NCBI RefSeq assembly: GCF_002557795.1
Contig: NZ_CP023777.1
Span: 4,721,001-4,785,000 of the forward strand
DNA: 64,000 nt
Direction of reading: 5' to 3'
Origin: Chitinophaga caeni
GTDB taxonomy: Bacteria; Bacteroidota; Bacteroidia; Chitinophagales; Chitinophagaceae
The notes beneath the pieces were generated by a model. That model was not told the origin of the DNA, did no database searches, and worked only from the letters and a program-made list of their open reading frames with translations. A program made the position numbers and the translations under genes. Below, one piece after another: positions 33,040 to 41,091 of the stretch (its first letter is position 1; each line of letters begins with the position of its first letter).

Positions 33040-36000
33040 TTAAAATGTCATGTTAAGAGATAATGAAGTCACCCTCCTTGCAGGCCATCCGCCGGTTTCA
33101 GGATCGTAGCCGCGCCAATTTTTATCGAAGGTGATCAAGAATGGATTCGTCATGCTAAGAGAAGCACTCAGACGCCTGAAATGTGACCACTTCATAAAAT
33201 CGGAACCAAATTCATAGTTGATCGCAATTTGGCGGCAACGGATAAAATCTGCATCTGCCACCATGAAATCAGACTGGTTATACAAGGTATAAGGAGAAAC
33301 ATAATTCCAAGCAATGGTGGGCAGGTTAAAATTGAGCGAAGAAGGGTTACCGGGCGGCACTGCCGGGATATCCGTTTGTTGCTCATCGCCCGGCTTTTGC
33401 CAACGGTTCTTCAAGATTCTCGGAACGTTCTGATCCGGTGTTGGCGCACCTGCCGGGTTATAAAAGGCCGGCACCCTGCCCTGGTTCCCGAAAGAAACAG
33501 CAAACTGTGCATACAGGGAGATATTTTTATAACGGAACGAAGAATTGAAACCACCGGCAAAATCAGGCTCCAATTTGCCGGACTTCACCAGGAACTCCTG
33601 GTAATTATCCGTAGGTTTGATATCCATGTTATTGAACATCGGAACACCATTAGCGGCGTTTAACCCGGCGTAAGCGTATGAATAGAAAGTGGAATACGCC
33701 TCACCATTTACGATGGCTGAACCGTTGATATAATCTTCCAATGAATTTATACGGGTGTTTTCCTTCAACCTATTCCTTGCCAAACCGGCATTCACGGAGA
33801 GCTGCCATGTAAAATCAGCTGTACGTATGGGCATTACACTGATTATGAAATCATACCCGTAGTTTTCCATCTTTGAACCGAATACCGTGGCGGAGCTCAT
33901 CCCGTTTTCAACCGGGACGGGACGGGAAGCCAATACATTACTCGTTTTCCTATACAGGTTAGCCGTAGCGTTCAACCTTCCATTCCACAAGGAAAGGTCT
34001 AAACCCAAGTTCCAGGATTTTGTTTTTTCCCAACCCAAGTCAGGATATGGCAATGACTTAATATTCAAAACGTACTGCTTAAAGATCGGGCTTAAGCCAC
34101 CATCAGTAGCGATCAGGTAAGGAGATACGGCTTCTACGGCATTTCCCTGGTAACCGTAGGTGGCATACAAATCCAAGGCATTCAACCAAGACAGGTTACG
34201 CAACGGTTTTTCGTTGGCCGCACGCCATCTACCACCGATCGACCAGGTGGGCTGGAAACGTTTGTTTTTATCCTGTCCAAACCTATTAGATGCATCCAAG
34301 CGGGCGTTAAAATTGATGATATACCTGGAATCATAGCCGTACACACCAGAAAAGTATTCGCTTACATAGTTACTGGTTTGATTCACGATCTTGGAATTCA
34401 AACGCATTTGTTCATGCAAAGAAGTTGCGGGTGTAGCACCTAAATAAGTTGGATTTAGCGGCAATGGAGCGTAGGTCTCACCCCTGTAGCGTAAATAACC
34501 GTAACGGGTATTGGAATTGCTTTCCAAAGTACTGGAACGGGCTTCCATACCGAGTTGTACGGTAACGTTATGTTTCTTTGCAAACAACTTGTTATACACC
34601 AAGCTGTTGCGGAAAGTATAGCCCCTGTTGGTAGCATTTTCCAATTGGATCAAGCCACCGAAAGGCAACATGGTGGAAAGCTCCTGCGGCGAATTAGAAA
34701 GCACGGAACCGAACTCATATCCACGGATTTCGGTAATATAGTTTGATAATTCCGTAGCATAAGATTTCACGTTACTGGAAGCGCTGTTATATGATAATAA
34801 TCCCTGGTATTCCAAGCCTTTCCACAATTTCAAACGGGTATCTAAAGTAGCGCTTAAGTTAGTGGTCATATTATTATTGCCGGTATTATTAATTTCATTC
34901 TGAATATTATAGAGATAGCTTGATTTCCCCGGGATCGCGGAACTAGTCGTCCCCCTTTTTTCATGGAAAAACAAGGTGCCGTCATCGTTGTACATCGGGA
35001 TTGTCCTTGCCGTATTGTAGGCATAATCAAAAGGATTCACACCGTAGGCAAAACCATCCGCTTCCCGCATGCTACCATTTAAAAGTAAATTCACGGTCAA
35101 ACGTTCCCCGAAACGCATCGTGGTATTAGATGCGGCAGAAAAAGTTCGCAAGTCGTTCCCTTTAGCTTCCCCATTTTGTTGCTGCATACTTAGCGAAGTA
35201 CGGTTCACGATTCTTTCGTTACCACCGGAAACACTGACGCTATGGTTTTGGCTAAAACTGTTGCGGAACAACAAGTCAAACCAATCCGTATTCATATTTT
35301 CCATCTTACGGTACTCCTCGATATAGGTAGCGTAGTCTATTTCCTTGTTTTGTAACTTACGGATCAAACCGCCGTAGCCAATCGGTAAGATATCGAAGGT
35401 GTAACTATCCCTCGACTCGTATAGTTCCTTCGAGAACTGCATTAATTCCTGCGAGTTCATCAAGTCATACATACCATAGCGCGGACGTTGCCCTACAGAT
35501 AAATTATTAGTATAGGCAACAGCCAATTTGCCGGGACGAGCCTTCTTGGTTGTTAATACGATAACGCCGTTAGCAGCCTGCGAACCGTAAATAGCAGTTG
35601 CAGAGGCGTCTTTCAGCACGGTGATCGTTTCAATATCGTTAGGGTTCAACCAGGATATAGCATTGGAGGCGATCAATCGTAATTCACTCATATCGCCTGC
35701 CAAAGAACCGTTTCCATTCGGGATCGGCAGCGGGTCTCTTTGGATAACCCCATCTACTACCCAAAGCGGTTCCTGGTTGCCGAGAATGGTAGAAGTACCG
35801 CGGATCCTGATCTTAGGCGTTGCTCCTACTTGGCCGGACTTCGTGATAACCGACATACCCGGCACCATACCTTGTAACATTTGGTCAATGCTCGTTTCAC
35901 CGGCCACCTTGATATCATCCGCCCTCAAAGAGTATACGGAACCAACGTAATTACCTTTATTGACATTCATATAGCCGGTAATAACAACATCACCCATTTC

Positions 36001-36717
36001 CAGGTCTTTCCTGTTCATGATCACATTCAATACCAGGTTTTCACCTGTATTACTATTGATTAAAGCGGCATGTGATTTCTTAAGGGGATAGGCGGTATAA
36101 GCATTATTACCAGATTTACGGATGCCAATTTCCATCGTTTCAAAACCGATCATTGATACGATCAGTACCGCATCATCGGGAAGATTATTCAGGAAAAAGC
36201 GACCATCCTGCCCGGAAATCGTCCCCATCGGTGTTGCGGAGTTCTTTACCCTGATCGATACGCCCGGCATTACTTCGCCGGAAGATGATTTAATCACCCC
36301 GGAGATAGATCCCGGGGCTTGCTGTTCCGTAACAGCGGGAACATCCTGTATTTCTTTCCTGGATAGGACGATCGTCTTATCCTTGATCATATAGGTAACG
36401 GGAAAATCCTTCAATACCACGCCGAGTAATTCCTCCAATGGCATATCCTTCACGTTGAGGCTTACCATCTTCGACAGATCCACGGTATTCGAATTACTGA
36501 ATACCACGTAGCCTGTTTGTGATTTGATTTCGGAAAAAACATTTTTTAACGGGATCGTTTTGCCCATCAAGGTCACCTTCTGGGCTAGGCCAGCAGCGCT
36601 GGTTTGCAAGAATGCAACCGTTAATAAGATGGTGGTCAATCTCATAGCCTTCAAGATTTTGGTCAGACCCCTAAATTTTCCGGCATTCCCGGGGGGCCAA
36701 TAGCATTTTTTTTGCAT
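33040..36717 (-). CDS. SusC-type TonB-dependent transporter with STN signalling domain (locus 2)
   Basis: About 1225 residues from ATG 36717. The frame is open to a TTG at 36726 (giving three more residues). Order: basic leader and signal sequence (MRLTTILLTVAFLQ), STN domain (TIPLKNVFSEIKSQTGYVVF, KDMPLEELLGVVLKDF), carboxypeptidase-like domain (MPGVSIRVKNSATPMGTISG), plug with WLNPNDIETITVLKDASATAIYG and NGVIVLTTK, and a long barrel ending LSLNMTF. STN, FecR and sigma genes together indicate a ligand-sensing circuit. It shares its start-codon region (16 bp) with the SusC gene at 12124. Confidence 0.95.
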   Translation of the reverse strand: MQKKCYWPPGNAGKFRGLTKILKAMRLTTILLTVAFLQTSAAGLAQKVTLMGKTIPLKNVFSEIKSQTGYVVFSNSNTVDLSKMVSLNVKDMPLEELLGVVLKDFPVTYMIKDKTIVLSRKEIQDVPAVTEQQAPGSISGVIKSSSGEVMPGVSIRVKNSATPMGTISGQDGRFFLNNLPDDAVLIVSMIGFETMEIGIRKSGNNAYTAYPLKKSHAALINSNTGENLVLNVIMNRKDLEMGDVVITGYMNVNKGNYVGSVYSLRADDIKVAGETSIDQMLQGMVPGMSVITKSGQVGATPKIRIRGTSTILGNQEPLWVVDGVIQRDPLPIPNGNGSLAGDMSELRLIASNAISWLNPNDIETITVLKDASATAIYGSQAANGVIVLTTKKARPGKLAVAYTNNLSVGQRPRYGMYDLMNSQELMQFSKELYESRDSYTFDILPIGYGGLIRKLQNKEIDYATYIEEYRKMENMNTDWFDLLFRNSFSQNHSVSVSGGNERIVNRTSLSMQQQNGEAKGNDLRTFSAASNTTMRFGERLTVNLLLNGSMREADGFAYGVNPFDYAYNTARTIPMYNDDGTLFFHEKRGTTSSAIPGKSSYLYNIQNEINNTGNNNMTTNLSATLDTRLKLWKGLEYQGLLSYNSASSNVKSYATELSNYITEIRGYEFGSVLSNSPQELSTMLPFGGLIQLENATNRGYTFRNSLVYNKLFAKKHNVTVQLGMEARSSTLESNSNTRYGYLRYRGETYAPLPLNPTYLGATPATSLHEQMRLNSKIVNQTSNYVSEYFSGVYGYDSRYIINFNARLDASNRFGQDKNKRFQPTWSIGGRWRAANEKPLRNLSWLNALDLYATYGYQGNAVEAVSPYLIATDGGLSPIFKQYVLNIKSLPYPDLGWEKTKSWNLGLDLSLWNGRLNATANLYRKTSNVLASRPVPVENGMSSATVFGSKMENYGYDFIISVMPIRTADFTWQLSVNAGLARNRLKENTRINSLEDYINGSAIVNGEAYSTFYSYAYAGLNAANGVPMFNNMDIKPTDNYQEFLVKSGKLEPDFAGGFNSSFRYKNISLYAQFAVSFGNQGRVPAFYNPAGAPTPDQNVPRILKNRWQKPGDEQQTDIPAVPPGNPSSLNFNLPTIAWNYVSPYTLYNQSDFMVADADFIRCRQIAINYEFGSDFMKWSHFRRLSASLSMTNPFLITFDKNWRGYDPETGGWPARRVTSLSLNMTF

Positions 36718-36725
36718 AAATTGCA
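36710..36725 (-). promoter_or_regulatory. 16-bp element shared by both STN-SusC gene starts (copy 2)
   Basis: TTTTGCATAAATTGCA on the plus strand, identical to 12117-12132. It includes the ATG and a TGCA-N5-TGCA inverted repeat. The sequences further downstream differ between the loci, so this block is conserved beyond its surroundings. Confidence 0.45.
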
Positions 36726-36791
36726 AGTGATTTTGGTTTTTAATTAATGTGAATTACAAAGCTCTTTAATGATAAAACCGGATCATTTCAA

Positions 36792-36825
36792 AACGTCGTG
36801 GCCGCAATCCGCGACGTTTTTTTTT
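36792..36825. other. Stem-loop in FecR-SusC spacer (locus 2)
   Basis: AACGTCG pairs with CGACGTT around a 13-nt loop. Nine T residues follow on the plus strand, so an A-tract precedes it on the coding strand. It lies 75 bp before SusC and about 100 bp after FecR, the same layout as at 12185-12218. On the coding strand only TTTTG follows, so it may be a leaky terminator or a processing/stability structure. Confidence 0.55.
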
Positions 36826-36924
36826 ATAATGGTTGGTTTTTGACAGGGCACAAAAGTTCCCTACCTGGCCAGGTTCTTCAACCTGCCGGGCAAAATCCGG
36901 TCATCCATTATTCGATACAATTAA

Positions 36925-38115
36925 TTATTTATTCAATACGATCAGCCTTCTTCCATCGATCTTGAAGTCTACATCTGTTCTCTTTAATATCTCTAACATG
37001 TCGTTTAGTTTCATCTGGCGATTAATTTCACCGACGAAAGTGATATTCGGTATTCCATTCTCGTAAACTACTTCTATGTTGTACCATCGCTCTAGTTGTC
37101 GCATAGCTTCCTCTAAAGTGGCGCCTTCGAAGTTGAAGAGACCATTTTTCCAGGCCAATATTTTCTCTAGATTCACTTGTTGATGTACCCTGATGTTAGC
37201 ATCCGGTTTGGCGGCATTTATAATTTCCGCCTGTTGGCCGGGTTGTAGTACAACCCCGTTTTTTAACACGTTCGAAACCCTGACACTCCCCGAAACCAGG
37301 GTCGTGGTAATCGTATTTTCGTTATTATAAGCATTCACGTTAAAATCGGTACCGAGAACCTCTACCAATGCCCGGTTATCGATGGCCACCCTAAATGGCT
37401 TCGATGCATCCGGCGCTACCTCGAAATAAACTTCACCATCCACTTCTACCCTCCTTTCATTTCCAAGAAAGGTAGTCGGGTAGCGGATAGAGCTGGCGGC
37501 ATTCAACCAGGCGATCGTACCATCCGGTAAAGTTACCTGGAATTGACGCCCCTTGGGAGTTGTCATGGTATTATATGCCAGGGCAGCATTTACATGGGAA
37601 TTATTACTATATATCAATGATCCGTTAGCAAGCATCACGGAAGTACCGTTTTGTTCAGCCACCTCTCCATTTTCCAGGCTGTCGAGTACCACTTGTTTAC
37701 CATCGGACAAAGTAAGGATCGCACCTTGTTTTCCCGGCGAAATTTCGGCTTGTTTACCAACGATCATGGTAGGTTCCGGCGGCTTGGGGCGCAATAATAC
37801 CAGGCCTGCGCCGATCATCAATACCGCGGCGGCCGCAGCCCACCACCATTTACGGCGGGAAATACCGATAACTTCCCTTCCAGCGAAAGCCGGGACTTGT
37901 TCGGCAATTTTCGCGGCAATTTTATCCGGGTTATAATTGTAGAACTGTTGCAAACCCGGCAACAATTCCTGCGGATCGGTCACAGATTCAAAAATCCGGC
38001 GGTTCTGTTCAGAGGCATTCACCCAAGTATTTAAAATTACCTGTTCTTCATCCGACAAATTATTTTGCAGATGCTTGTGAATTAATTCAATGATATGCTG
38101 ATCCGTGAAGCCCAT
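36925..38115 (-). CDS. FecR-type anti-sigma factor (locus 2)
   Basis: 396 residues. A cytoplasmic N-terminus with sigma-binding helices precedes one membrane helix at about 90-108 (WWWAAAAAVLMIGAGLVLL). The periplasmic FecR domain has LPDGTIAWLNAASSIRYP, VDGEVYFEVAPDASKPF and VLGTDFNVNAYN. C-terminal DUF4974 is FEGATLEEAMRQLERWYNIE. It lies 54 bp after the sigma gene and about 200 bp before SusC on the same strand. Confidence 0.95.
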   Translation of the reverse strand: MGFTDQHIIELIHKHLQNNLSDEEQVILNTWVNASEQNRRIFESVTDPQELLPGLQQFYNYNPDKIAAKIAEQVPAFAGREVIGISRRKWWWAAAAAVLMIGAGLVLLRPKPPEPTMIVGKQAEISPGKQGAILTLSDGKQVVLDSLENGEVAEQNGTSVMLANGSLIYSNNSHVNAALAYNTMTTPKGRQFQVTLPDGTIAWLNAASSIRYPTTFLGNERRVEVDGEVYFEVAPDASKPFRVAIDNRALVEVLGTDFNVNAYNNENTITTTLVSGSVRVSNVLKNGVVLQPGQQAEIINAAKPDANIRVHQQVNLEKILAWKNGLFNFEGATLEEAMRQLERWYNIEVVYENGIPNITFVGEINRQMKLNDMLEILKRTDVDFKIDGRRLIVLNK

Positions 38116-38169
38116 ATACTATTAAAACAACTAAGTCGGCATTTTATACCGTACGATTTCAAAAAAATT

Positions 38170-38772
38170 CTAACTATTCAGAAAAGTCAATGCTGTAGCC
38201 AATATTGGCCATGCCACTAATTTATTTTTCAATAAGTTGGTCCTTAGAATGGCCAGTCCTTTTGCTTTTTGATTTAAAACGGTCTGGTAAGCCATATCGA
38301 GTTCTTCCGCGATTTCCTGCGGACGTTTACCGTCTATTATAGACAAACGCACGACCGCGCTGCATTGTGGCGGCAATTTTTCAATTTCCCGGTAAATAAT
38401 TTGTAACACTTCGGATTTGATATATGCCTTTTCAACATCAATGGATAACTTTTCGGAGCCTAAGGCAATAGATTGATGAACGGCCTGGTGGCGCTGTTGT
38501 GATTTCAAAAAATTGAGGGCGGCATTTTTGGCAGCCGTGTAAAGAAAAGATTTCAATCCCGGTAAAGAAGGGAATTGCTCCTTCCGTTGAAAAGCCTGGA
38601 TAAAGCATTCGGAGACGATATCTTCCGCGGCCAAAGTGTCTGCTACTATTTGATCAGTAAAATAGCAGAGCGGCCGCATATACAGTTCGTAAACCTGCTG
38701 CAAAGCCCAACGTTCTCCCCGCTGAAATGAAGAAATCAGCGCTGATTCATCGTATGAAAGATTGGTTGACAA
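38170..38772 (-). CDS. ECF RNA polymerase sigma factor (locus 2)
   Basis: 200 residues. Region 2: ALQQVYELYMRPLCYF, AEDIVSECFIQAFQRKEQF, LKSFLYTAAKNAALNFLKS. Region 4: IEKLPPQCSAVVRLSIIDG with helix-turn-helix RPQEIAEELDMAYQTVLNQ. Like the other ECF factor here it ends in a hydrophobic tail (LVAWPILATALTFL). Presumed to be held by the FecR encoded downstream and to drive the SusCD operon of the locus. Confidence 0.95.
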   Translation of the reverse strand: MSTNLSYDESALISSFQRGERWALQQVYELYMRPLCYFTDQIVADTLAAEDIVSECFIQAFQRKEQFPSLPGLKSFLYTAAKNAALNFLKSQQRHQAVHQSIALGSEKLSIDVEKAYIKSEVLQIIYREIEKLPPQCSAVVRLSIIDGKRPQEIAEELDMAYQTVLNQKAKGLAILRTNLLKNKLVAWPILATALTFLNS

Positions 38773-39025
38773 TAAGTTATTTTAGGTGCTATTCAAAATG
38801 TAAACTTTGTCAAAATTAAGCAAAGAACAAAGTTCGGATCGCAAAATATTATTTTTCACATAACTATAGATTCCATTTATAACATTTTATTAGCACAAAA
38901 ATATAACTAGATGAGTTTAAAGGGTTTGGACTCCTAATATGTTACGGCTTTTTTCTTGGAAATAGCATTGAATAACAAGGTATCATGTAATGTTCACATA
39001 GATTTAAATACTCACATAAAATAAA
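38773..39025. other. Intergenic region upstream of sigma factor 2
   Basis: About 250 bp, very AT-rich, with no gene, repeat or convincing promoter seen. Together with the hairpin at 39026 and MITE copy E it forms a gene-free stretch of 674 bp. Confidence 0.4.
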
Positions 39026-39057
39026 ATCGGCCTGTGTAAACATTTACACAAGCCGAT
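39026..39057 (-). terminator. Hairpin, likely original terminator of the lipoprotein gene at 39447
   Basis: A 15-bp stem ATCGGCCTGTGTAAA/TTTACACAAGCCGAT with one mismatch and a 2-nt gap. On the minus strand it is followed by TTTTATTTTATG, a good T-rich tract. It now lies 390 bp from the stop codon at 39447 because MITE copy E (with its duplication) sits between. Confidence 0.65.
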
Positions 39058-39120
39058 CCCAGATGCTTTTGAATGGCATTGGTATTAATTAAACCCGGTT
39101 TCCGTAATATTAAAATCAAT

Positions 39121-39442
39121 CATTGTTGTCCGACTAAAAATGCTTTAAAGGTACTTAAATTCCTTACCTGGTCAAGGATATAAGCGAAGGATGATACATT
39201 TACCCCCCGCCAAGAGAACCGTGGAACTTCGCACCGTTGATAGCGAAGGGTAGCTTGGCCATACAGTAGTAGAAAGGCTAGATCGAGCGATCAAATTGGT
39301 GGCCGTAATGGCCAATTTGTGCCCTTTTTGGGTACTCTTTTTTGGGTAAACAAAAAAGTACCAGAAACGAGCAGGTGAACATTGAATCGAACTATTGAGG
39401 GATCAAATTGCTCCCCGGTTAAAATTTAGTCGGACAATAATT
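39121..39442 (-). mobile_element. MITE-like element copy E (322 bp)
   Basis: Reverse copy. Ends CATTGTTGTCCGACTAAA and TTTAGTCGGACAATAATT. Target duplication of 9 bp with one mismatch (AAAATCAAT at 39112-39120, TAAATCAAT at 39443-39451). The right-hand duplication contains the TGA stop codon of the lipoprotein gene ending at 39447, so the insertion was at the gene end and has displaced its terminator. Confidence 0.9.
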
Positions 39443-39446
39443 TAAA

Positions 39447-40040
39447 TCAATAATTTATTTTATACACGACATAACCCTCTCCATAGTTTTCCGGATCGTG
39501 ATTCACCAGGATATTTGATTGACCAAATTCACCGTTATACCTTTTCAAATTACCTATGGAGTCGATCAACTGGTCCAGCTTTGATTCCATATCCGTATTA
39601 TTCAAGCGCAATGAATATTTTCCGGAGTACTTATACCCACTTGAATCTTTACTGATTAACGAAGACACACCAAACAATTGAGAGTTTAATACCCTTAATG
39701 GAAACATTGCCGTATCCATGCGTTTTTCCGAAGCATAAGTTTTCATGTATCGAAAAGTATATAAAGGCCCATCTTGTGTACCTTTTGGAGCCATTTCAAC
39801 AACGGCCTTTACAATATATGTATAACCAATTTGCCTTTCGGGAAAGCCCGTTAAGGAAGTCCCTACCTGTCTCGTACGATCGCTATTCAAATAAATTTGA
39901 GCATCCGCTCCCTGGGAATAATGATCCAGAAACAGGTTAACAACATCCCCATCGTCAGGGTCACTAGGATCGAATCCTCCCTTGGAACATGCAGATAAAA
40001 GAAACAATAAAATCAAGCCGTAATAGTAACAATTTTTCAT
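39447..40040 (-). CDS. Unknown lipoprotein
   Basis: 197 residues with lipobox LSAC and an Asp/Pro-rich linker (GGFDPSDPDDGD). The mature part is a single domain with beta-like strands (QIGYTYIVKAVVEMAP, YKYSGKYSLRLN) ending GEGYVVYKINY. I recognise no family. It stands alone, divergent from the aspartic-protease-like gene at 40204. Its stop codon lies in the target duplication of MITE copy E. Confidence 0.75.
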   Translation of the reverse strand: MKNCYYYGLILLFLLSACSKGGFDPSDPDDGDVVNLFLDHYSQGADAQIYLNSDRTRQVGTSLTGFPERQIGYTYIVKAVVEMAPKGTQDGPLYTFRYMKTYASEKRMDTAMFPLRVLNSQLFGVSSLISKDSSGYKYSGKYSLRLNNTDMESKLDQLIDSIGNLKRYNGEFGQSNILVNHDPENYGEGYVVYKINY

Positions 40041-40203
40041 TTAGGTCGTCTTTAGGTTAAATAAGCTTTTTTATGAAACGTAAAAGTAGCTGTAGAAGTT
40101 ACAGGCCTAAGATATAGGAGGATATTAACATCAAACACGCCTGTTTCTCCATTTCATTTGAAAATAATACCTTGCAACTTATAAAATTGAACGACATCTG
40201 ATT

Positions 40204-41091
40204 ATGAAAAGTATCTATATACTAATACTGACCTTATTTACAGCCCATGCCAGCCTTCATGCGCAAAGCAAGGAAAATGAGATTCCATTCCAACTGCTCC
40301 CTTCCGGTCACCTACTGGTAAAAGCAAGCGTAGAGGGTATTGAGGGCAATTTCATCTTCGATACCGGCGCAGGCATTACTGTTTTCGTCAAGCAATTTTC
40401 TGATAAATTGAAAGCGTTGAAGAAAGAAGATGGTGGCTATACTGGCTTCAGGGCTACCGGTGAAAGACTTGATATCGACTTATACCAAGTGAAAGATTTT
40501 AACTTGGGACCCATTCATAAAGATTGGCAAGAGGTAAGTTCCATCGAAGCGAATTTCGGTGGCTTGGATGGTATCATCGCGTTAAAATTTCTCGAAAATA
40601 CGGCCTTTACGATCGATTATGAAAAGAAAGTCATCAGGCTTGAAACGGCCGGCAGCATCCGGGAGATTAAAAAGTCTGCGCAAATATTGCCCGTACAATT
40701 AGAGCAATCGCGGGATAAGTCGCTTACATTATTCTCATATTTCAAAGTCAATGATACATTAAAGCTGCAATTCTCTTTAGACAGCGGTGCAGGTAAAGAT
40801 GTGTACCGCATCAATGCCAAGTACATGGAAGCTCTCGGCATCGATAAATCGGATACAGCCCATGTAAAAACTATTACAAAGAAAAGCGAGGTAGACGAGA
40901 ATTTCGTATCCCACATATACCTCGCACAAGTTAAAAAACTGGCTTGCAATAATACTGCCAGCATCGGGATTGAAAATTTCCGTGCACAATTCCTGGAAGG
41001 ATTGATTTACGACGGTATCATCTGGATCAACTGGTTAGGTTCCAAGATTACATTCAACTTGGATGAGAAAGAATTATTGATACAGCGCTAA
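40204..41091 (+). CDS. Secreted two-lobed retropepsin-like aspartic protease
   Basis: 295 residues with a signal peptide ending near LHAQ. The first lobe has HLLVKASVEGIEGNFIFDTGAG with catalytic Asp53, and GLDGIIALKFLENTAFTIDY as the Psi-loop partner strand. The second lobe repeats the plan: LFSYFKVNDTLKLQFSLDSGAG with Asp193, then IYDGIIWINWLGSKITFNLD. Retropepsin-like bacterial proteins usually carry one or two such sites. Two sites in one chain allow an intramolecular dimer as in pepsin. Its stop codon overlaps that of the convergent monooxygenase (41088-41091). Confidence 0.85.
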   Translation: MKSIYILILTLFTAHASLHAQSKENEIPFQLLPSGHLLVKASVEGIEGNFIFDTGAGITVFVKQFSDKLKALKKEDGGYTGFRATGERLDIDLYQVKDFNLGPIHKDWQEVSSIEANFGGLDGIIALKFLENTAFTIDYEKKVIRLETAGSIREIKKSAQILPVQLEQSRDKSLTLFSYFKVNDTLKLQFSLDSGAGKDVYRINAKYMEALGIDKSDTAHVKTITKKSEVDENFVSHIYLAQVKKLACNNTASIGIENFRAQFLEGLIYDGIIWINWLGSKITFNLDEKELLIQR

